64,000 bases of DNA from Ectopseudomonas guguanensis (GCF_900104265.1 NZ_FNJJ01000015.1:1-64000), one strand, 5' to 3'; shown: positions 8,011-16,304, numbered from the stretch's first letter. Program-made: numbers and translations. Notes: generated from the letters alone by a model not told the origin.

Positions 8011-9765
8011 ATGACCGTCACCGAGCAGTTGAGCGCACTGGGCAACATCCTCGCTCACGGCGACATCAGCAGCCTGTTCCAGCCCATCGTCTCGCTGTCC
8101 GAACAGCGCATCCTTGGCTACGAGGCCCTGACCCGAGGCCCCTCCAACAGCCCCTTGCATTCGCCCCTGACACTGTTCGCCGTGGCCCGCCACGCCGGCC
8201 GCCTGAGCGAGCTGGAAATGGCCTGCCGCAAGAGTGCCTGCAAGGCGTTCAGCGCCCTGGGCCTGCAAGGCAAGCTGTTTCTCAACGTCTCGCCCGAGTC
8301 GCTGCTCGATCCCAGCCACCAGCCGGGACGCACCCTGAAACTGCTGCAGGCCTTCGGCATCCCGCCCAGCCAGGTGGTGATCGAGCTCACCGAGCAGTCG
8401 CCCACCGAAGACTTCGCCCTGCTCGATACCGCGCTGCATCACTATCGCGCCATGGGCTTTTCCATTGCCCTGGACGATCTGGGCGCCGGCTATTCCAGCC
8501 TGCGCCTGTGGTCGGAACTGCGGCCGGATTACGTGAAGATCGACCGGCATTTCATCGACGGCATCCATCAGGACGCAGTGAAGCGCGAGTTCGTCGGCTC
8601 CATTCTGAAGATGGCCGAAGCCTCGCGCGCGCAGGTGATCGCCGAGGGCATCGAGCTGCCCGAGGAGCTGACGGTACTGGCCGAAATGGGCGTGGATCTG
8701 GTGCAGGGATACCTGCTCAGCAGACCCCAGGAAAAGCCCCCGCGCGAAGCACGCCAGTTGCTGCCTCAGATTCGGGCCAACCAGGCCAGTCTCAGCGAAG
8801 ACAGCCACGATCTCGGCGACCTGCTCAACGAACAGCTGGCGGTCGACCAGCACACGCCCATCGCCGAGGTGCTGGAGATCTTTCGCGCCCAGGCCAACCT
8901 CAACTCCCTGGCGGTACTGGACGCCCAGCATCAGCCGGTCGGCATCGTCCACCGGCATTCGCTGTCCGAGGCACTGCTCAAGCCCTTCGCCACCGATCTG
9001 TTCGCGCGCAAGCCCATCAGCCGCCTGATGAGCCAGGACTTTCTCGCCGTGGAGCTGACCCAGTCCCTGCAGAAGGTCAGCCGCCTGCTCACCAGTCGCG
9101 CACGCCAGCGCATCGAGGAAGATTTCATCATCATCCAGAACGGCCGCTACCTGGGCCTGGGACGGGTGATCGACGTGCTCAGGCTGATCACCGAGCAGAA
9201 GCTGCAGCAGGCGCGGCATGCCAACCCGCTGACCCTGCTGCCGGGCAACGTGCCCATCCAGCAATGCCTGGCTCGCCTGCTGCAGCAGGGCCGCGAAGCC
9301 GCGGTCTGCTATGTCGACATCGACAGCTTCAAGCCCTTCAACGACCTGTACGGCTACGCCAAGGGCGACGAGGTGCTGTTATGTCTGGCGCAGTGCCTGA
9401 ACGAGCGGGTCGATCCGGCACGCGATTTCGTCGGCCACATTGGCGGCGATGACTTCATGCTGGTGCTCGGCTCGACCGACTGGCGCGACAAGCTCGGCAA
9501 ACTGATCGAGGACTTCCAGAACCAGTGCCGACGCTTCTACCGTGAAGAGCACCTGCAGGCCGGCTGTTTCATCGCCCACAATCGCCACGGCCAGCGTCAG
9601 GAATATGCACTGCTGTCCTTGTCGATCGGCGTGGTACATGTCAGATCGGCAGACTGCGCGCAGCTCGATGCCTCGCGCCTGGCCGAACTGGCCTCCGATG
9701 CCAAGCGCCAGGCCAAGGCCGTGCCTGGCTACAGCCTGCACATCCTGGACGGTTCAGCGGCCTGA
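8011..9765 (+). CDS. EAL - CBS pair - GGDEF protein, likely c-di-GMP phosphodiesterase
   Basis: The 584-residue cytoplasmic protein has no signal or membrane segments. An N-terminal EAL domain (about 15-260) keeps the catalytic residues: E38-A-L, the N of L-N-V-S-P, E of E-L-T-E-Q, the D-D-L-G-A-G-Y-S-S-L loop, K of V-K-I-D-R and E of A-E-G-I-E. A pair of CBS domains (about 275-400) may sense adenine nucleotides. The C-terminal GGDEF domain reads G-G-D-D-F (478-482), a slight deviation, so cyclase activity is uncertain. The start at 8011 is preferred over an in-frame ATG at 7957 inside the terminator. It follows prc, as I recall in P. aeruginosa. The stop region overlaps the convergent Sel1 gene by 12 bp. 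Confidence 0.9.
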   Translation: MTVTEQLSALGNILAHGDISSLFQPIVSLSEQRILGYEALTRGPSNSPLHSPLTLFAVARHAGRLSELEMACRKSACKAFSALGLQGKLFLNVSPESLLDPSHQPGRTLKLLQAFGIPPSQVVIELTEQSPTEDFALLDTALHHYRAMGFSIALDDLGAGYSSLRLWSELRPDYVKIDRHFIDGIHQDAVKREFVGSILKMAEASRAQVIAEGIELPEELTVLAEMGVDLVQGYLLSRPQEKPPREARQLLPQIRANQASLSEDSHDLGDLLNEQLAVDQHTPIAEVLEIFRAQANLNSLAVLDAQHQPVGIVHRHSLSEALLKPFATDLFARKPISRLMSQDFLAVELTQSLQKVSRLLTSRARQRIEEDFIIIQNGRYLGLGRVIDVLRLITEQKLQQARHANPLTLLPGNVPIQQCLARLLQQGREAAVCYVDIDSFKPFNDLYGYAKGDEVLLCLAQCLNERVDPARDFVGHIGGDDFMLVLGSTDWRDKLGKLIEDFQNQCRRFYREEHLQAGCFIAHNRHGQRQEYALLSLSIGVVHVRSADCAQLDASRLAELASDAKRQAKAVPGYSLHILDGSAA

Positions 9766-10239
9766 GCGACCGCTCCCGTCCGCCATGGCGGCGTAGCGCT
9801 CGGCAGCCTGTGGGTCAGCTGGCAAACCCGGAGCACCCTCACGATAGAGCCGGCTCAGCCGGCCAGCCGCCAGCGGGTGGCCGGCTGCCAACGCCATTTC
9901 CCACCAGCGTACCGCCTGCGCTGCATCCGGCGCTTGCCGGCTATCGCCCTGCAGCGCCTGCACGCCCAACTGGTAAGCGGCCTTGCCATCGCCGCCATCG
10001 GCGGCCAGACGCAACAGCCTCAGCCCTTCCTCGCGCGCACCGAGACCTTGGCCGCGAAACAGCAGGATATGACCGTAGAAGCTCTGCGCAGCAGTATCGC
10101 CCAGATTGGCCATGCGTCCGTACTGCCCTTGCATCCATTGCCACAGACGCGGCTGGCGCAGTGCCGCAGGCCAATGGAACAGGCGCCGGGCCAGCCAGTA
10201 GCCCAGGCGCGCGCGCAGCTGCCACAGCCACCTAGACAT
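9754..10239 (-). CDS. Sel1/TPR-repeat protein
   Basis: The 161-residue protein contains at least two Sel1-like repeats (A-A-x-x-G-D-x-x-A-x-Y-x-L-G-x-x-x-x-x-G and A-x-x-W-W-x-x-A-A-x-x-G-H-x-x-A about residues 70-145). The N-terminal 45 residues are rich in W, R and L and could be amphipathic. Sel1 proteins are usually adaptor or signalling scaffolds. The start at 10239 (MSRWLW) overlaps the stop of the upstream gene, so the two are translationally coupled. It is the last gene of a three-gene minus-strand operon and overlaps the EAL-GGDEF gene by 12 bp tail to tail. Confidence 0.75.
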   Translation of the reverse strand: MSRWLWQLRARLGYWLARRLFHWPAALRQPRLWQWMQGQYGRMANLGDTAAQSFYGHILLFRGQGLGAREEGLRLLRLAADGGDGKAAYQLGVQALQGDSRQAPDAAQAVRWWEMALAAGHPLAAGRLSRLYREGAPGLPADPQAAERYAAMADGSGRSGR

Positions 10240-10597
10240 CGGCGGGGTAATCGAATTCGAACACTCGCACCACCTCCGCCGCATGCCAGGATGCCGCCGC
10301 CACGCCGTCGGAAGCGCCGCTGAAGCGCCCCAGGCGCGTCACGCAATCGAAGAAGCCGGTGCGCGGTAGGCGACTGGCACCCTGACTGATGACCAGAGCG
10401 CTACGTAGCGGGCGCTCGGCGCGGGCATCCAGCGCGGCCAGGTGCTCGAGGGCGGCAGTCAGGGTCTGCATGGCCGGCGTTGGCAGGTCGAGGCGCTCGA
10501 TCAGCGCCCGATAGGTAAGCAAATGGCGCTGACGGCGGGCATCGTCCAGCTCGCTCAGCAATGCCTGCCATTGCTGGCGACTGATGCGCACGCTCAA
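10232..10597 (-). CDS. Conserved hypothetical protein, 121 aa
   Basis: I do not recognise a family. The protein is soluble, mainly helical in its first half (many L, A, R, E), with a C-terminal segment rich in aromatic residues (S-W-H-A-A-E-V-V-R-V-F-E-F-D-Y). It overlaps the upstream XRE gene by 4 bp (ATGA) and the downstream Sel1 gene by 8 bp, so the three genes form one translationally coupled unit. A role together with the XRE regulator is plausible but unproven. Confidence 0.7.
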   Translation of the reverse strand: MSVRISRQQWQALLSELDDARRQRHLLTYRALIERLDLPTPAMQTLTAALEHLAALDARAERPLRSALVISQGASRLPRTGFFDCVTRLGRFSGASDGVAAASWHAAEVVRVFEFDYPADV

Positions 10598-10917
10598 GAC
10601 CAGCCCTCCAGCCCCAGTTCCCAGGCCAGCGAACGCAGGATGGCCGCATCGGGTTGACGCTCGCCGCTTTCGATCAGGGCCAGATAATGCGGGCTGATGC
10701 CGACGCTGCGGGCCAGCGTTTGCGGGCTCAGGCCCTTGGCTTCGCGTAGCGCGCGCAGCTCGCCGAGGGGGGCGCGATTGGCTGCGTCAGCCGGCGTGGG
10801 CGCAACGGCCGCGGCAGGCTGCTGACGGCCCGCGGCCTGCAGCAGGGCCTGATAATCGGCCCAGGGCAGCACCGCGTATTCCGGTTCACCGTCGCGGGCA
10901 ATGATTTGCACAGTCAT
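10594..10917 (-). CDS. Small regulator: antitoxin-like N-terminus plus XRE helix-turn-helix
   Basis: The 107-residue protein has two parts. Residues 1-30 resemble the N-terminal strand-helix of Phd/RelB-type antitoxins (E-Y-A-V-L-P-W-A-D-Y-Q-A-L-L). Residues 50-105 form a Cro/C1-type HTH (L-R-A-L-R-E-A-K-G-L-S-P-Q-T-L-A-R-S-V-G-I-S with a following L-A-L-I-E-S-G-E-R-Q-P). An A/P-rich linker joins them. The start at 10917 (MTVQII) is chosen over an upstream ATG at 10968 because it begins the conserved strand and follows a GGAGAG-like site. It leads the XRE / 121-aa / Sel1 operon. Confidence 0.8.
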   Translation of the reverse strand: MTVQIIARDGEPEYAVLPWADYQALLQAAGRQQPAAAVAPTPADAANRAPLGELRALREAKGLSPQTLARSVGISPHYLALIESGERQPDAAILRSLAWELGLEGWS

Positions 10918-11136
10918 GAATCTCTCCGTTGGAAAGCAGGGCCGGCGATCTCGACCCCTTCCTTGCAAGCCGCCATCTTAACAGGCGTCTGCCGCGTGGG
11001 GCGTGCTCATGCGGCCAAGGTATCAAGACGTTGAGAATGCGGCGGCTTTGCGAACGGAACGACTGCCTGCATCAGGCCGGCCCGCAGTGCCATGGGAGCC
11101 CGGCGCTTCGGCCTGGAGGCAGCGACCGGGCGAGGA

Positions 11137-11580
11137 TCAGGAATGCAGCGGATCGACCCGCTCCGCCGCCGGCAGCTGTTCGATAAGCGCCATGCGCTCG
11201 GGGTTCTGCCGCTCACGCCAGGCCCGGAAGGCCTCCAGCTCGCCATGCCAGGTGCGCATCACCCAGGCCAGCACGGCCAGGTCGTCGACCAAACCGACGC
11301 CCAGCAGCCAGTCGGGAATGGCATCGAGCGGCGTGATGAAGTACAGCAGCGCCGCCACGACCATTAGCAGGGCCTGGCTGCTGATCTGCCGGTACTCGCC
11401 CTTGAACCAGGCCAGGCTGAGCGCACGCAGCAGGTGCACGTCCTCCTTGAACGCGGCGAAGCGCTGCCCCTGCGGTGTGCGCTTGTCGCCCAGCGCACGC
11501 ACCAGTTCGGGCAACCTGCCCTCACGGAGAAAACGGGCAGCCAGTGGCAGGTAACGCGTCAGTCTCCAGGGAATTTTCAT
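11137..11580 (-). CDS. YkvA-family (DUF1232) membrane protein
   Basis: The 147-residue protein carries the DUF1232 core: a hydrophobic segment (L-L-M-V-V-A-A-L-L-Y-F-I-T-P-L-D-A-I-P-D-W) followed by G-L-V-D-D-L-A-V-L, about residues 70-110. Function of the family is unknown. The start at 11580 has a strong ribosome binding site (GAGGAGG, 4 bases before ATG); the frame is open for 37 codons more upstream but without a good site. Monocistronic by position. Confidence 0.85.
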   Translation of the reverse strand: MKIPWRLTRYLPLAARFLREGRLPELVRALGDKRTPQGQRFAAFKEDVHLLRALSLAWFKGEYRQISSQALLMVVAALLYFITPLDAIPDWLLGVGLVDDLAVLAWVMRTWHGELEAFRAWRERQNPERMALIEQLPAAERVDPLHS

Positions 11581-11866
11581 GCGGCCTCCTCGGCAAGCCA
11601 GGCTCTCTACGGGCTTGCCTCGCTTATCCACCGAAGCTGTGGATAAATCTGTGCAAAGTCTTTCGACAAGCTTATCAAAGCCCCGTGGCATGGGGCCTCG
11701 GCTTAGATCGGATATTTTTTATACAGCATATAAAACCCATGAAAATCAACAAGTTGCCGATTGACATCAAGGCTGGGCAGCTGTAGCGCCAGCTTGTCGG
11801 GAATGTTTCCCAGAATGTGCATAAGCGTAACACTGCACACCCTGGCAACCTTTTTTTTGCCCCGCA
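11581..11866. other. Intergenic stretch with no gene recognised; locally A/T-rich
   Basis: The gap between the YkvA and FKBP genes totals 336 bp. The part near 11705-11765 is unusually A/T-rich for this genome (ggatattttttatacagc, aaaatcaacaagttgccg). Short frames here lack Pseudomonas-like codon use. It may hold the YkvA promoter; a small RNA cannot be excluded. Confidence 0.4.
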
Positions 11867-11867
11867 A

Positions 11868-11904
11868 AAACGACAACGCCCCGTCAAGACGGGGCGTCGT
11901 ACGC
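11868..11904 (-). terminator. Intrinsic terminator after the FKBP gene
   Basis: A stem of cgccccgtc-tt-gacggggcg (minus strand) with extra flanking pairs is followed by ttgtcgttttt on the minus strand. It sits 13 bp beyond the FKBP stop codon. Confidence 0.85.
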
Positions 11905-11916
11905 AAGTACCAGGTG

Positions 11917-12633
11917 TTACTCTTCGGTCGGCTCGGCGGCCTGATCCTTGATGCCGATCAGCTCCAGGTCGAACACCAGCACCGAATTGGCCGGAATCGC
12001 CGGGGACGGGCTCTGCTCGCCATAAGCCAGCTCGCTGGGGATGTACAGCTTGTACTTCTCGCCGACATGCATCAGCTGCAGACCTTCGACCCAACCCGGG
12101 ATCACGCCACCGACCGGCAGGTCGATGGGGCTGCCGCGGGCGACAGAGCTGTCGAACACGCTGCCATCGGTCAGCTTGCCTTCGTAGTGAACGGTGACCA
12201 CGTCGCTTTCCTTCGGCTGCGCGCCGTCGGTCTTCTTGATCACTTCGTATTGCAGGCCGGAAGCGGTGGTGACCACGCCTTCACGCTTGCCGTTCTCTTC
12301 GAGGAATTTCTTGCCGGCTTCGGCGGCTTCCTTGTTCAGCGCAGTCATGCGCTCTTCGGCACGGTTCTGCAGGAAGGAGAAGGCCTCGATCATGTCTTCA
12401 TCCTTGATGCGCGGCTCCTTCTTCGCCAGCGCGTCTTCGATGCCCTGAGCGACGGCCTTGGAGTCCAGATCGTCCATGCCCTCTTCGGACAGGCTTCGAC
12501 CCATGTTCAGGCCGATGCCGTAGGAGGCTTTCTGCGCCGGGCTCTTGAGTTCGACTTCGCTGGTTTGCGAATCGCAACCGGCGAGCACCAGGCCTACCAG
12601 GGCAACTGCCGCCGCCAAACGATGCTGTTTCAT
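11917..12633 (-). CDS. FKBP-type peptidyl-prolyl cis-trans isomerase, lipoprotein (FkpA/Mip type)
   Basis: The 238-residue protein has a lipoprotein signal (lipobox V-L-A-G-C, Cys near 20), an N-terminal helical dimerisation domain (about 30-120, Y-G-I-G-x-x-M-G) and a C-terminal FKBP catalytic domain (about 130-230) with V-H-Y-x-G-x-L-x-D-G-x-x-F-D-S-S and V-I-P-G-W. It should assist folding of periplasmic or outer-membrane proteins, anchored by lipid. It is next to tRNA-Asp/tRNA-Val and rdgC, an arrangement I recall from P. aeruginosa. Confidence 0.95.
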   Translation of the reverse strand: MKQHRLAAAVALVGLVLAGCDSQTSEVELKSPAQKASYGIGLNMGRSLSEEGMDDLDSKAVAQGIEDALAKKEPRIKDEDMIEAFSFLQNRAEERMTALNKEAAEAGKKFLEENGKREGVVTTASGLQYEVIKKTDGAQPKESDVVTVHYEGKLTDGSVFDSSVARGSPIDLPVGGVIPGWVEGLQLMHVGEKYKLYIPSELAYGEQSPSPAIPANSVLVFDLELIGIKDQAAEPTEE

Positions 12634-12820
12634 GCTTGTTCCTTGTAGATGCGCCCGAAGGCCGTCGTGTGAAAACGCGAGCTTAGCAGTACGCCGCGAT
12701 CACTGGCTACGGCATAGGAGCCGAGCAACGCACATAAGTTCAAGCAAGCAAAGGATTTTTTCGGATTTTTCGGCGAATGCCGAAGCGTTGTCACAGGAGG
12801 GGATGAAGCGAGGAGAAGAA

Positions 12821-12897
12821 TGGCGCAGCGGACGGGACTCGAACCCGCGACCCCCGGCGTGACAGGCCGGTATTCTAACCGACTGAACTACCGCTGC
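12821..12897 (-). tRNA. tRNA-Asp (GTC anticodon)
   Basis: Read on the minus strand, a 77-nt cloverleaf starts GCAGCGGTAGTTCAGTCGG and ends CCGCTGC-G-CCA, with CCA encoded. The anticodon loop is CTGTCAC, anticodon GTC. The T-loop is GGTTCGAGTCC. It lies 15 bp downstream of tRNA-Val. Confidence 0.98.
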
Positions 12898-12912
12898 GCG
12901 TAACTGCGAGAT

Positions 12913-12988
12913 TGGTGGGTGGTGACGGGATCGAACCGCCGACCCTCTGCTTGTAAGGCAGATGCTCTCCCGGCTGAGCTAACCACCC
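12913..12988 (-). tRNA. tRNA-Val (TAC anticodon)
   Basis: Read on the minus strand, a 76-nt cloverleaf starts GGGTGGTTAGCTCAGCCGG and ends ACCACCC-A-CCA. The anticodon loop is CTTACAA, anticodon TAC. It is probably cotranscribed with tRNA-Asp. Confidence 0.98.
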
Positions 12989-13291
12989 ATTCACTCTCGA
13001 AGTGGGGCGCATTCTAGAGAGCGTTCAGGACCTTGGCAAGCCCTCTTCGCAAAAAAATTTATCGTCGCAGCAAGAACTTAGGCGACACCGGCGAATTTCC
13101 TCAACGGTTCGTTGTCAGGGTTGGCCTGAGCACGCCAGCGGAGAATAATGCGCGCTCTGTGCCGGCGGACCGATCAGCTTCGCGTTGCTCGCCCGCCACC
13201 CCATCCGTCGCTGCGCGCCGGCTTTGCCAAGATCAAAGCCCATCGATGGCGCCACCCCGCGACTTCATCATTAATGGAGAGTCACCCGCTC
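12989..13291. other. Intergenic region between tRNA-Val and rdgC, 303 bp, no gene recognised
   Basis: This divergent gap must hold the tRNA promoter (minus) and the rdgC promoter (plus). A run of A (13052-13058) and attaatggagag just before rdgC are the only notable features. An open frame from 13033 or 13148 runs into rdgC but has no support as coding sequence. Confidence 0.5.
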
Positions 13292-14212
13292 ATGTGGTTT
13301 CGTAACCTGCTGGTCTACCGCCTCACTCAGGACATCCCCTTCGACGCCGAAGCGCTGGAGACCGCACTGGCCAGCAAACCGGCCCGTCCCTGCGCCAGCC
13401 AGGAACTGACCACCTATGGTTTCACCGCTCCCTTCGGCAAGGGCGGCGATGCGCCGCTGGTGCATGTCAGCGGCGACTTCCTGCTGATCGGCGCACGCAA
13501 GGAAGAGCGCATCCTGCCCGGCTCGGTGGTGCGTGACGCGCTGAAGGAGAAGGTCGACGAGATCGAAAACACGCAGATGCGCAAGGTGTACAAGAAGGAG
13601 CGCGACCAGATCAAGGATGAGATCGTCCAGGCCTTCCTGCCGCGCGCCTTTATCCGCAAATCCGGCACCTTCGCCGCCATCGCGCCGAAACAGGGCCTGA
13701 TCCTGGTCGACAGTGCCAGCGCCAAGAAGGCCGAAGACCTGCTCTCCACCCTGCGCGAAGCCATCGGCTCGCTGCCGGTGCGCCCGCTGTCGGTGAAGAT
13801 CGCACCGACCGCCACCCTCACCGACTGGCTGAAAACGCAGAAGGCCGCCGAAGGCTTCTACGTGCTCGACGAGTGCGAGCTGCGTGACACCCATGAGGAC
13901 GGCGGCGTGGTGCGCTGCAAGCGCCAGGACCTGACCAGTGAGGAAATCCAGTTGCACCTGTCCACCGGCAAGCAGGTCACCCAACTGTCGCTGGCCTGGC
14001 AGGACAAGCTGTCCTTCGTGCTCGACGACAAGCTGACCATCAAGCGTCTGCGCTTCGAGGACGTGCTGCAGGAGCAGGCCGAGCAGGACGGCGGCGATGA
14101 CGCCCTGGCTCAGCAGGACGCCAGCTTCATCCTGATGATGATGACCCTGGTGGAATTCCTGCCGGAGCTGTTCACCGCGCTGGGCGGCGAAGAGATTCCA
14201 CAGGGTATCTGA
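13292..14212 (+). CDS. rdgC: Recombination-associated protein RdgC
   Basis: The 306-residue protein matches RdgC along its length (start MWFRNLLVYR, end near L-G-G-E-E-I-P). RdgC is a ring-shaped dimer that coats double-stranded DNA and restrains RecA. The start at 13292 follows a ggagagtcacccgctc leader and gives family length; a longer frame from 13148 is not supported. Downstream are two REP-like repeats and then the convergent edd gene. Confidence 0.97.
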   Translation: MWFRNLLVYRLTQDIPFDAEALETALASKPARPCASQELTTYGFTAPFGKGGDAPLVHVSGDFLLIGARKEERILPGSVVRDALKEKVDEIENTQMRKVYKKERDQIKDEIVQAFLPRAFIRKSGTFAAIAPKQGLILVDSASAKKAEDLLSTLREAIGSLPVRPLSVKIAPTATLTDWLKTQKAAEGFYVLDECELRDTHEDGGVVRCKRQDLTSEEIQLHLSTGKQVTQLSLAWQDKLSFVLDDKLTIKRLRFEDVLQEQAEQDGGDDALAQQDASFILMMMTLVEFLPELFTALGGEEIPQGI

Positions 14213-14215
14213 TCC

Positions 14216-14301
14216 GTAGGGTGGATCGGGGCGCGCAGCTGACGCTTTGTTCATCCACCATTCGGACAGGAGGTGGACAAGCTTCGCGTTGTCCACCCTA
14301 C
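14216..14301. repeat. REP-like palindrome pair, GTAGGGTGGA family
   Basis: Starts GTAGGGTGGATCGGGGCGCG and ends gcgttgtccaccctac, with further internal complementary segments (catccacc, ggtggac). It begins four bases after the rdgC stop. Confidence 0.65.
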
Positions 14302-14316
14302 CCTTCATACCAGCGA

Positions 14317-14376
14317 GTAGCCCGGATGCAATCCGGGGCCATTGCACCAGCGATTCCCGGATTTCATCCGGGCTAC
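14317..14376. repeat. REP-like palindrome pair, GTAGCCCGGAT family
   Basis: Starts GTAGCCCGGATGCAATCCGG (hairpin CCCGGAT-GCA-ATCCGGG) and ends cccggatttcatccgggctac, an inverted copy. It is 11 bp before the edd stop. Copies also occur at 31291 and 43591. Confidence 0.8.
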
Positions 14377-14387
14377 TGGCGCCTGCT

Positions 14388-16211
14388 TCAGACCAGCGAT
14401 TCGAGGCTCTCGGTAAAGGCACTGGCGCCCTGCTCCGCCGTGCTGAAGTTGTGACGCATGAAAGCGAACAACTCGCGCCCGCAGCCCATTGCCGGGGCCG
14501 GCCTGGCCGCCGTCTCGCGCGCGGCGAATTCGGCCTCGTCGGCAAGCAGCAGCAATTCGCCACTCCGACCATCGACACGAATCAGGTCGCCGTCGCGCAC
14601 CCGCGCCAGCGGCCCGCCATCGAAGGCCTCCGGACAGACGTGAATGGCCGCCGGGATCTTGCCCGAGGCACCCGACATGCGCCCGTCGGTGACCAGCGCA
14701 ACCTTGAAACCGCGATCCTGCAATACCCCCAGATAAGGCGTCATCTTGTGCAGTTCAGGCATGCCGTTGCTGCGCGGCCCCTGGAAACGCACCACGGCAA
14801 CGAAATCGCGCTCCAGATTGCCGGCCTTGAACGCCTCGACCAGCTCCAGCTGATCCTCGAATACCAGCGCCGGCGCTTCAACTACCTGATGCTCAGGCGC
14901 CACCGCGGACACCTTCATCACGCCACGACCGAGATTGCCCTGCATCAGGCGCAGTCCGCCTTCTGCCGAGAACGGCTGCGCTATCGGACGCAGCACGCTT
15001 TCCTCCAGGCTCTCGGTCGGTCCATCGCGCCAGACCAGCTTGCCATCCTCGAGGAAGGGCTCGCGGGTATAACGCGACAGGCCTCGCCCAGCCACTGTAT
15101 TGACCTCTTCGTGCAACAGCCCGGCTTCGAGCAACTGGCGGATCAGGAAGGCCATGCCGCCAGCGGCCTGGAAGTGGTTGATGTCGGCCTTGCCGTTGGG
15201 ATAGACGTGGGCCAGGGTCGGCACCACCTCGGACAGATCGGCCATGTCCTGCCAGGTCAGCAGGATGCCGGCAGCGCGGGCAATGGCCGGCATGTGCAGG
15301 GTGTGATTGGTGGAGCCGCCGGTGGCATGCAGGGCGACGATGGAGTTGACCAGGCAGCGCTCGTCGACGATCTCGCCGATGGGCATGAAATTTCCGCTCT
15401 GCTTGGTCAGGCGGGTGACCTGCTGCGCCGCCTCGCGGGTCAGCGCCTCGCGCAGCGGCGTGCCCGGATTGATGAAGGAAGCGCCCGGCAAGTGCAGCCC
15501 CATCACCTCCATCAGCAACTGGTTGGTGTTGGCGGTGCCATAGAAGGTGCAGGTGCCCGGCCCGTGGTAGGCCGCCATTTCCGCCGCCAGCAGCTCGTCG
15601 CGGGTCGCCTTGCCCTCGGCGTAGCGCTGACGCACGTCGGCTTTTTCCTTGTTGGACAGCCCCGAGGTCATGGGACCTGCCGGCACGAACAGCGAGGGCA
15701 GATGGCCAAAGCGCAGCGCGCCCATCACCAGGCCCGGCACGATCTTGTCGCAAACGCCCAGGTACAACGCGGCGTCGAACATGTTGTGCGACAGCGCCAC
15801 GGCGGTGGACATGGCGATCACCTCGCGGCTGGCGATGCCCAGCTCCATGCCCGGCTCACCCTGGGTGACGCCGTCGCACATGGCCGGCACGCCACCAGCG
15901 AACTGCCCGACCGACCCCAGTTCGCGCAGGGCCTGCTTGATCTGCTCGGGAAAGGCCTCGTAAGGCTGGTGCGCCGACAACATGTCGTTGTAGGCGGAAA
16001 CGATGGCCACATTGGATGCGTCCATCAGGCGCAGGGTCTGCTTGTCGTGACCAGTGCAGCCGGCCACGCCATGCGCGAAGTTGGCACATTGCAGCTTGCC
16101 CCGCTGCGGGCCTTCACTGGCAGCCGCGCGGATCATCTCCAGGTAGCGCTGGCGCGTGGCGCGACTGCGCTCGACAAGACGTTCGGTAACTTCGACAACG
16201 CGGGGGTGCAT
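14388..16211 (-). CDS. edd: 6-phosphogluconate dehydratase (Entner-Doudoroff)
   Basis: The 607-residue IlvD/Edd-family [4Fe-4S] dehydratase converts 6-phosphogluconate to 2-keto-3-deoxy-6-phosphogluconate. Family signatures seen include C-D-G-V-T-Q-G, the F-Y-G-T-A-N-T-N-Q-L stretch and T-D-G-R-M-S-G-A-S-G near the C-terminus. Of two close ATGs, 16211 (MHPRVV) is preferred: GGAG lies 6 bases before it, but abuts the alternative at 16217. It diverges from gap, with a candidate HexR site 32 bp upstream of its start. No eda or glk neighbour is in the window. Confidence 0.97.
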   Translation of the reverse strand: MHPRVVEVTERLVERSRATRQRYLEMIRAAASEGPQRGKLQCANFAHGVAGCTGHDKQTLRLMDASNVAIVSAYNDMLSAHQPYEAFPEQIKQALRELGSVGQFAGGVPAMCDGVTQGEPGMELGIASREVIAMSTAVALSHNMFDAALYLGVCDKIVPGLVMGALRFGHLPSLFVPAGPMTSGLSNKEKADVRQRYAEGKATRDELLAAEMAAYHGPGTCTFYGTANTNQLLMEVMGLHLPGASFINPGTPLREALTREAAQQVTRLTKQSGNFMPIGEIVDERCLVNSIVALHATGGSTNHTLHMPAIARAAGILLTWQDMADLSEVVPTLAHVYPNGKADINHFQAAGGMAFLIRQLLEAGLLHEEVNTVAGRGLSRYTREPFLEDGKLVWRDGPTESLEESVLRPIAQPFSAEGGLRLMQGNLGRGVMKVSAVAPEHQVVEAPALVFEDQLELVEAFKAGNLERDFVAVVRFQGPRSNGMPELHKMTPYLGVLQDRGFKVALVTDGRMSGASGKIPAAIHVCPEAFDGGPLARVRDGDLIRVDGRSGELLLLADEAEFAARETAARPAPAMGCGRELFAFMRHNFSTAEQGASAFTESLESLV

Positions 16212-16242
16212 GGGCATCTCCAGGCTAGCAACTAGCTTCTGT

Positions 16243-16257
16243 TTGTATTTACAACAA
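16243..16257. promoter_or_regulatory. Candidate HexR operator, edd-proximal
   Basis: TTGTATTTACAACAA fits the TTGT-N7-ACAA pattern described for HexR in pseudomonads. It lies 32 bp upstream of the edd start. HexR represses edd and gap and is released by KDPG. Confidence 0.6.
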
Positions 16258-16304
16258 AATATTGCCACTCAATGAGCTTGATTTCCATAGAAATGAGAAT
16301 AATC

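Noticed and set aside
12780..12820. Hairpin ttcggcattcgccgaa as a terminator for the tRNA pair
   Set aside because: On the minus strand the stem is followed by an A-run, not a T-run.
14216..14376. Closely spaced repeats that could suggest a CRISPR array
   Set aside because: Only two different inverted pairs, no regular direct repeat or spacer; they fit REP-like elements.
14247..16235. 662-aa open frame on the plus strand opposite edd
   Set aside because: Shadow of edd; edd carries clear catalytic motifs.
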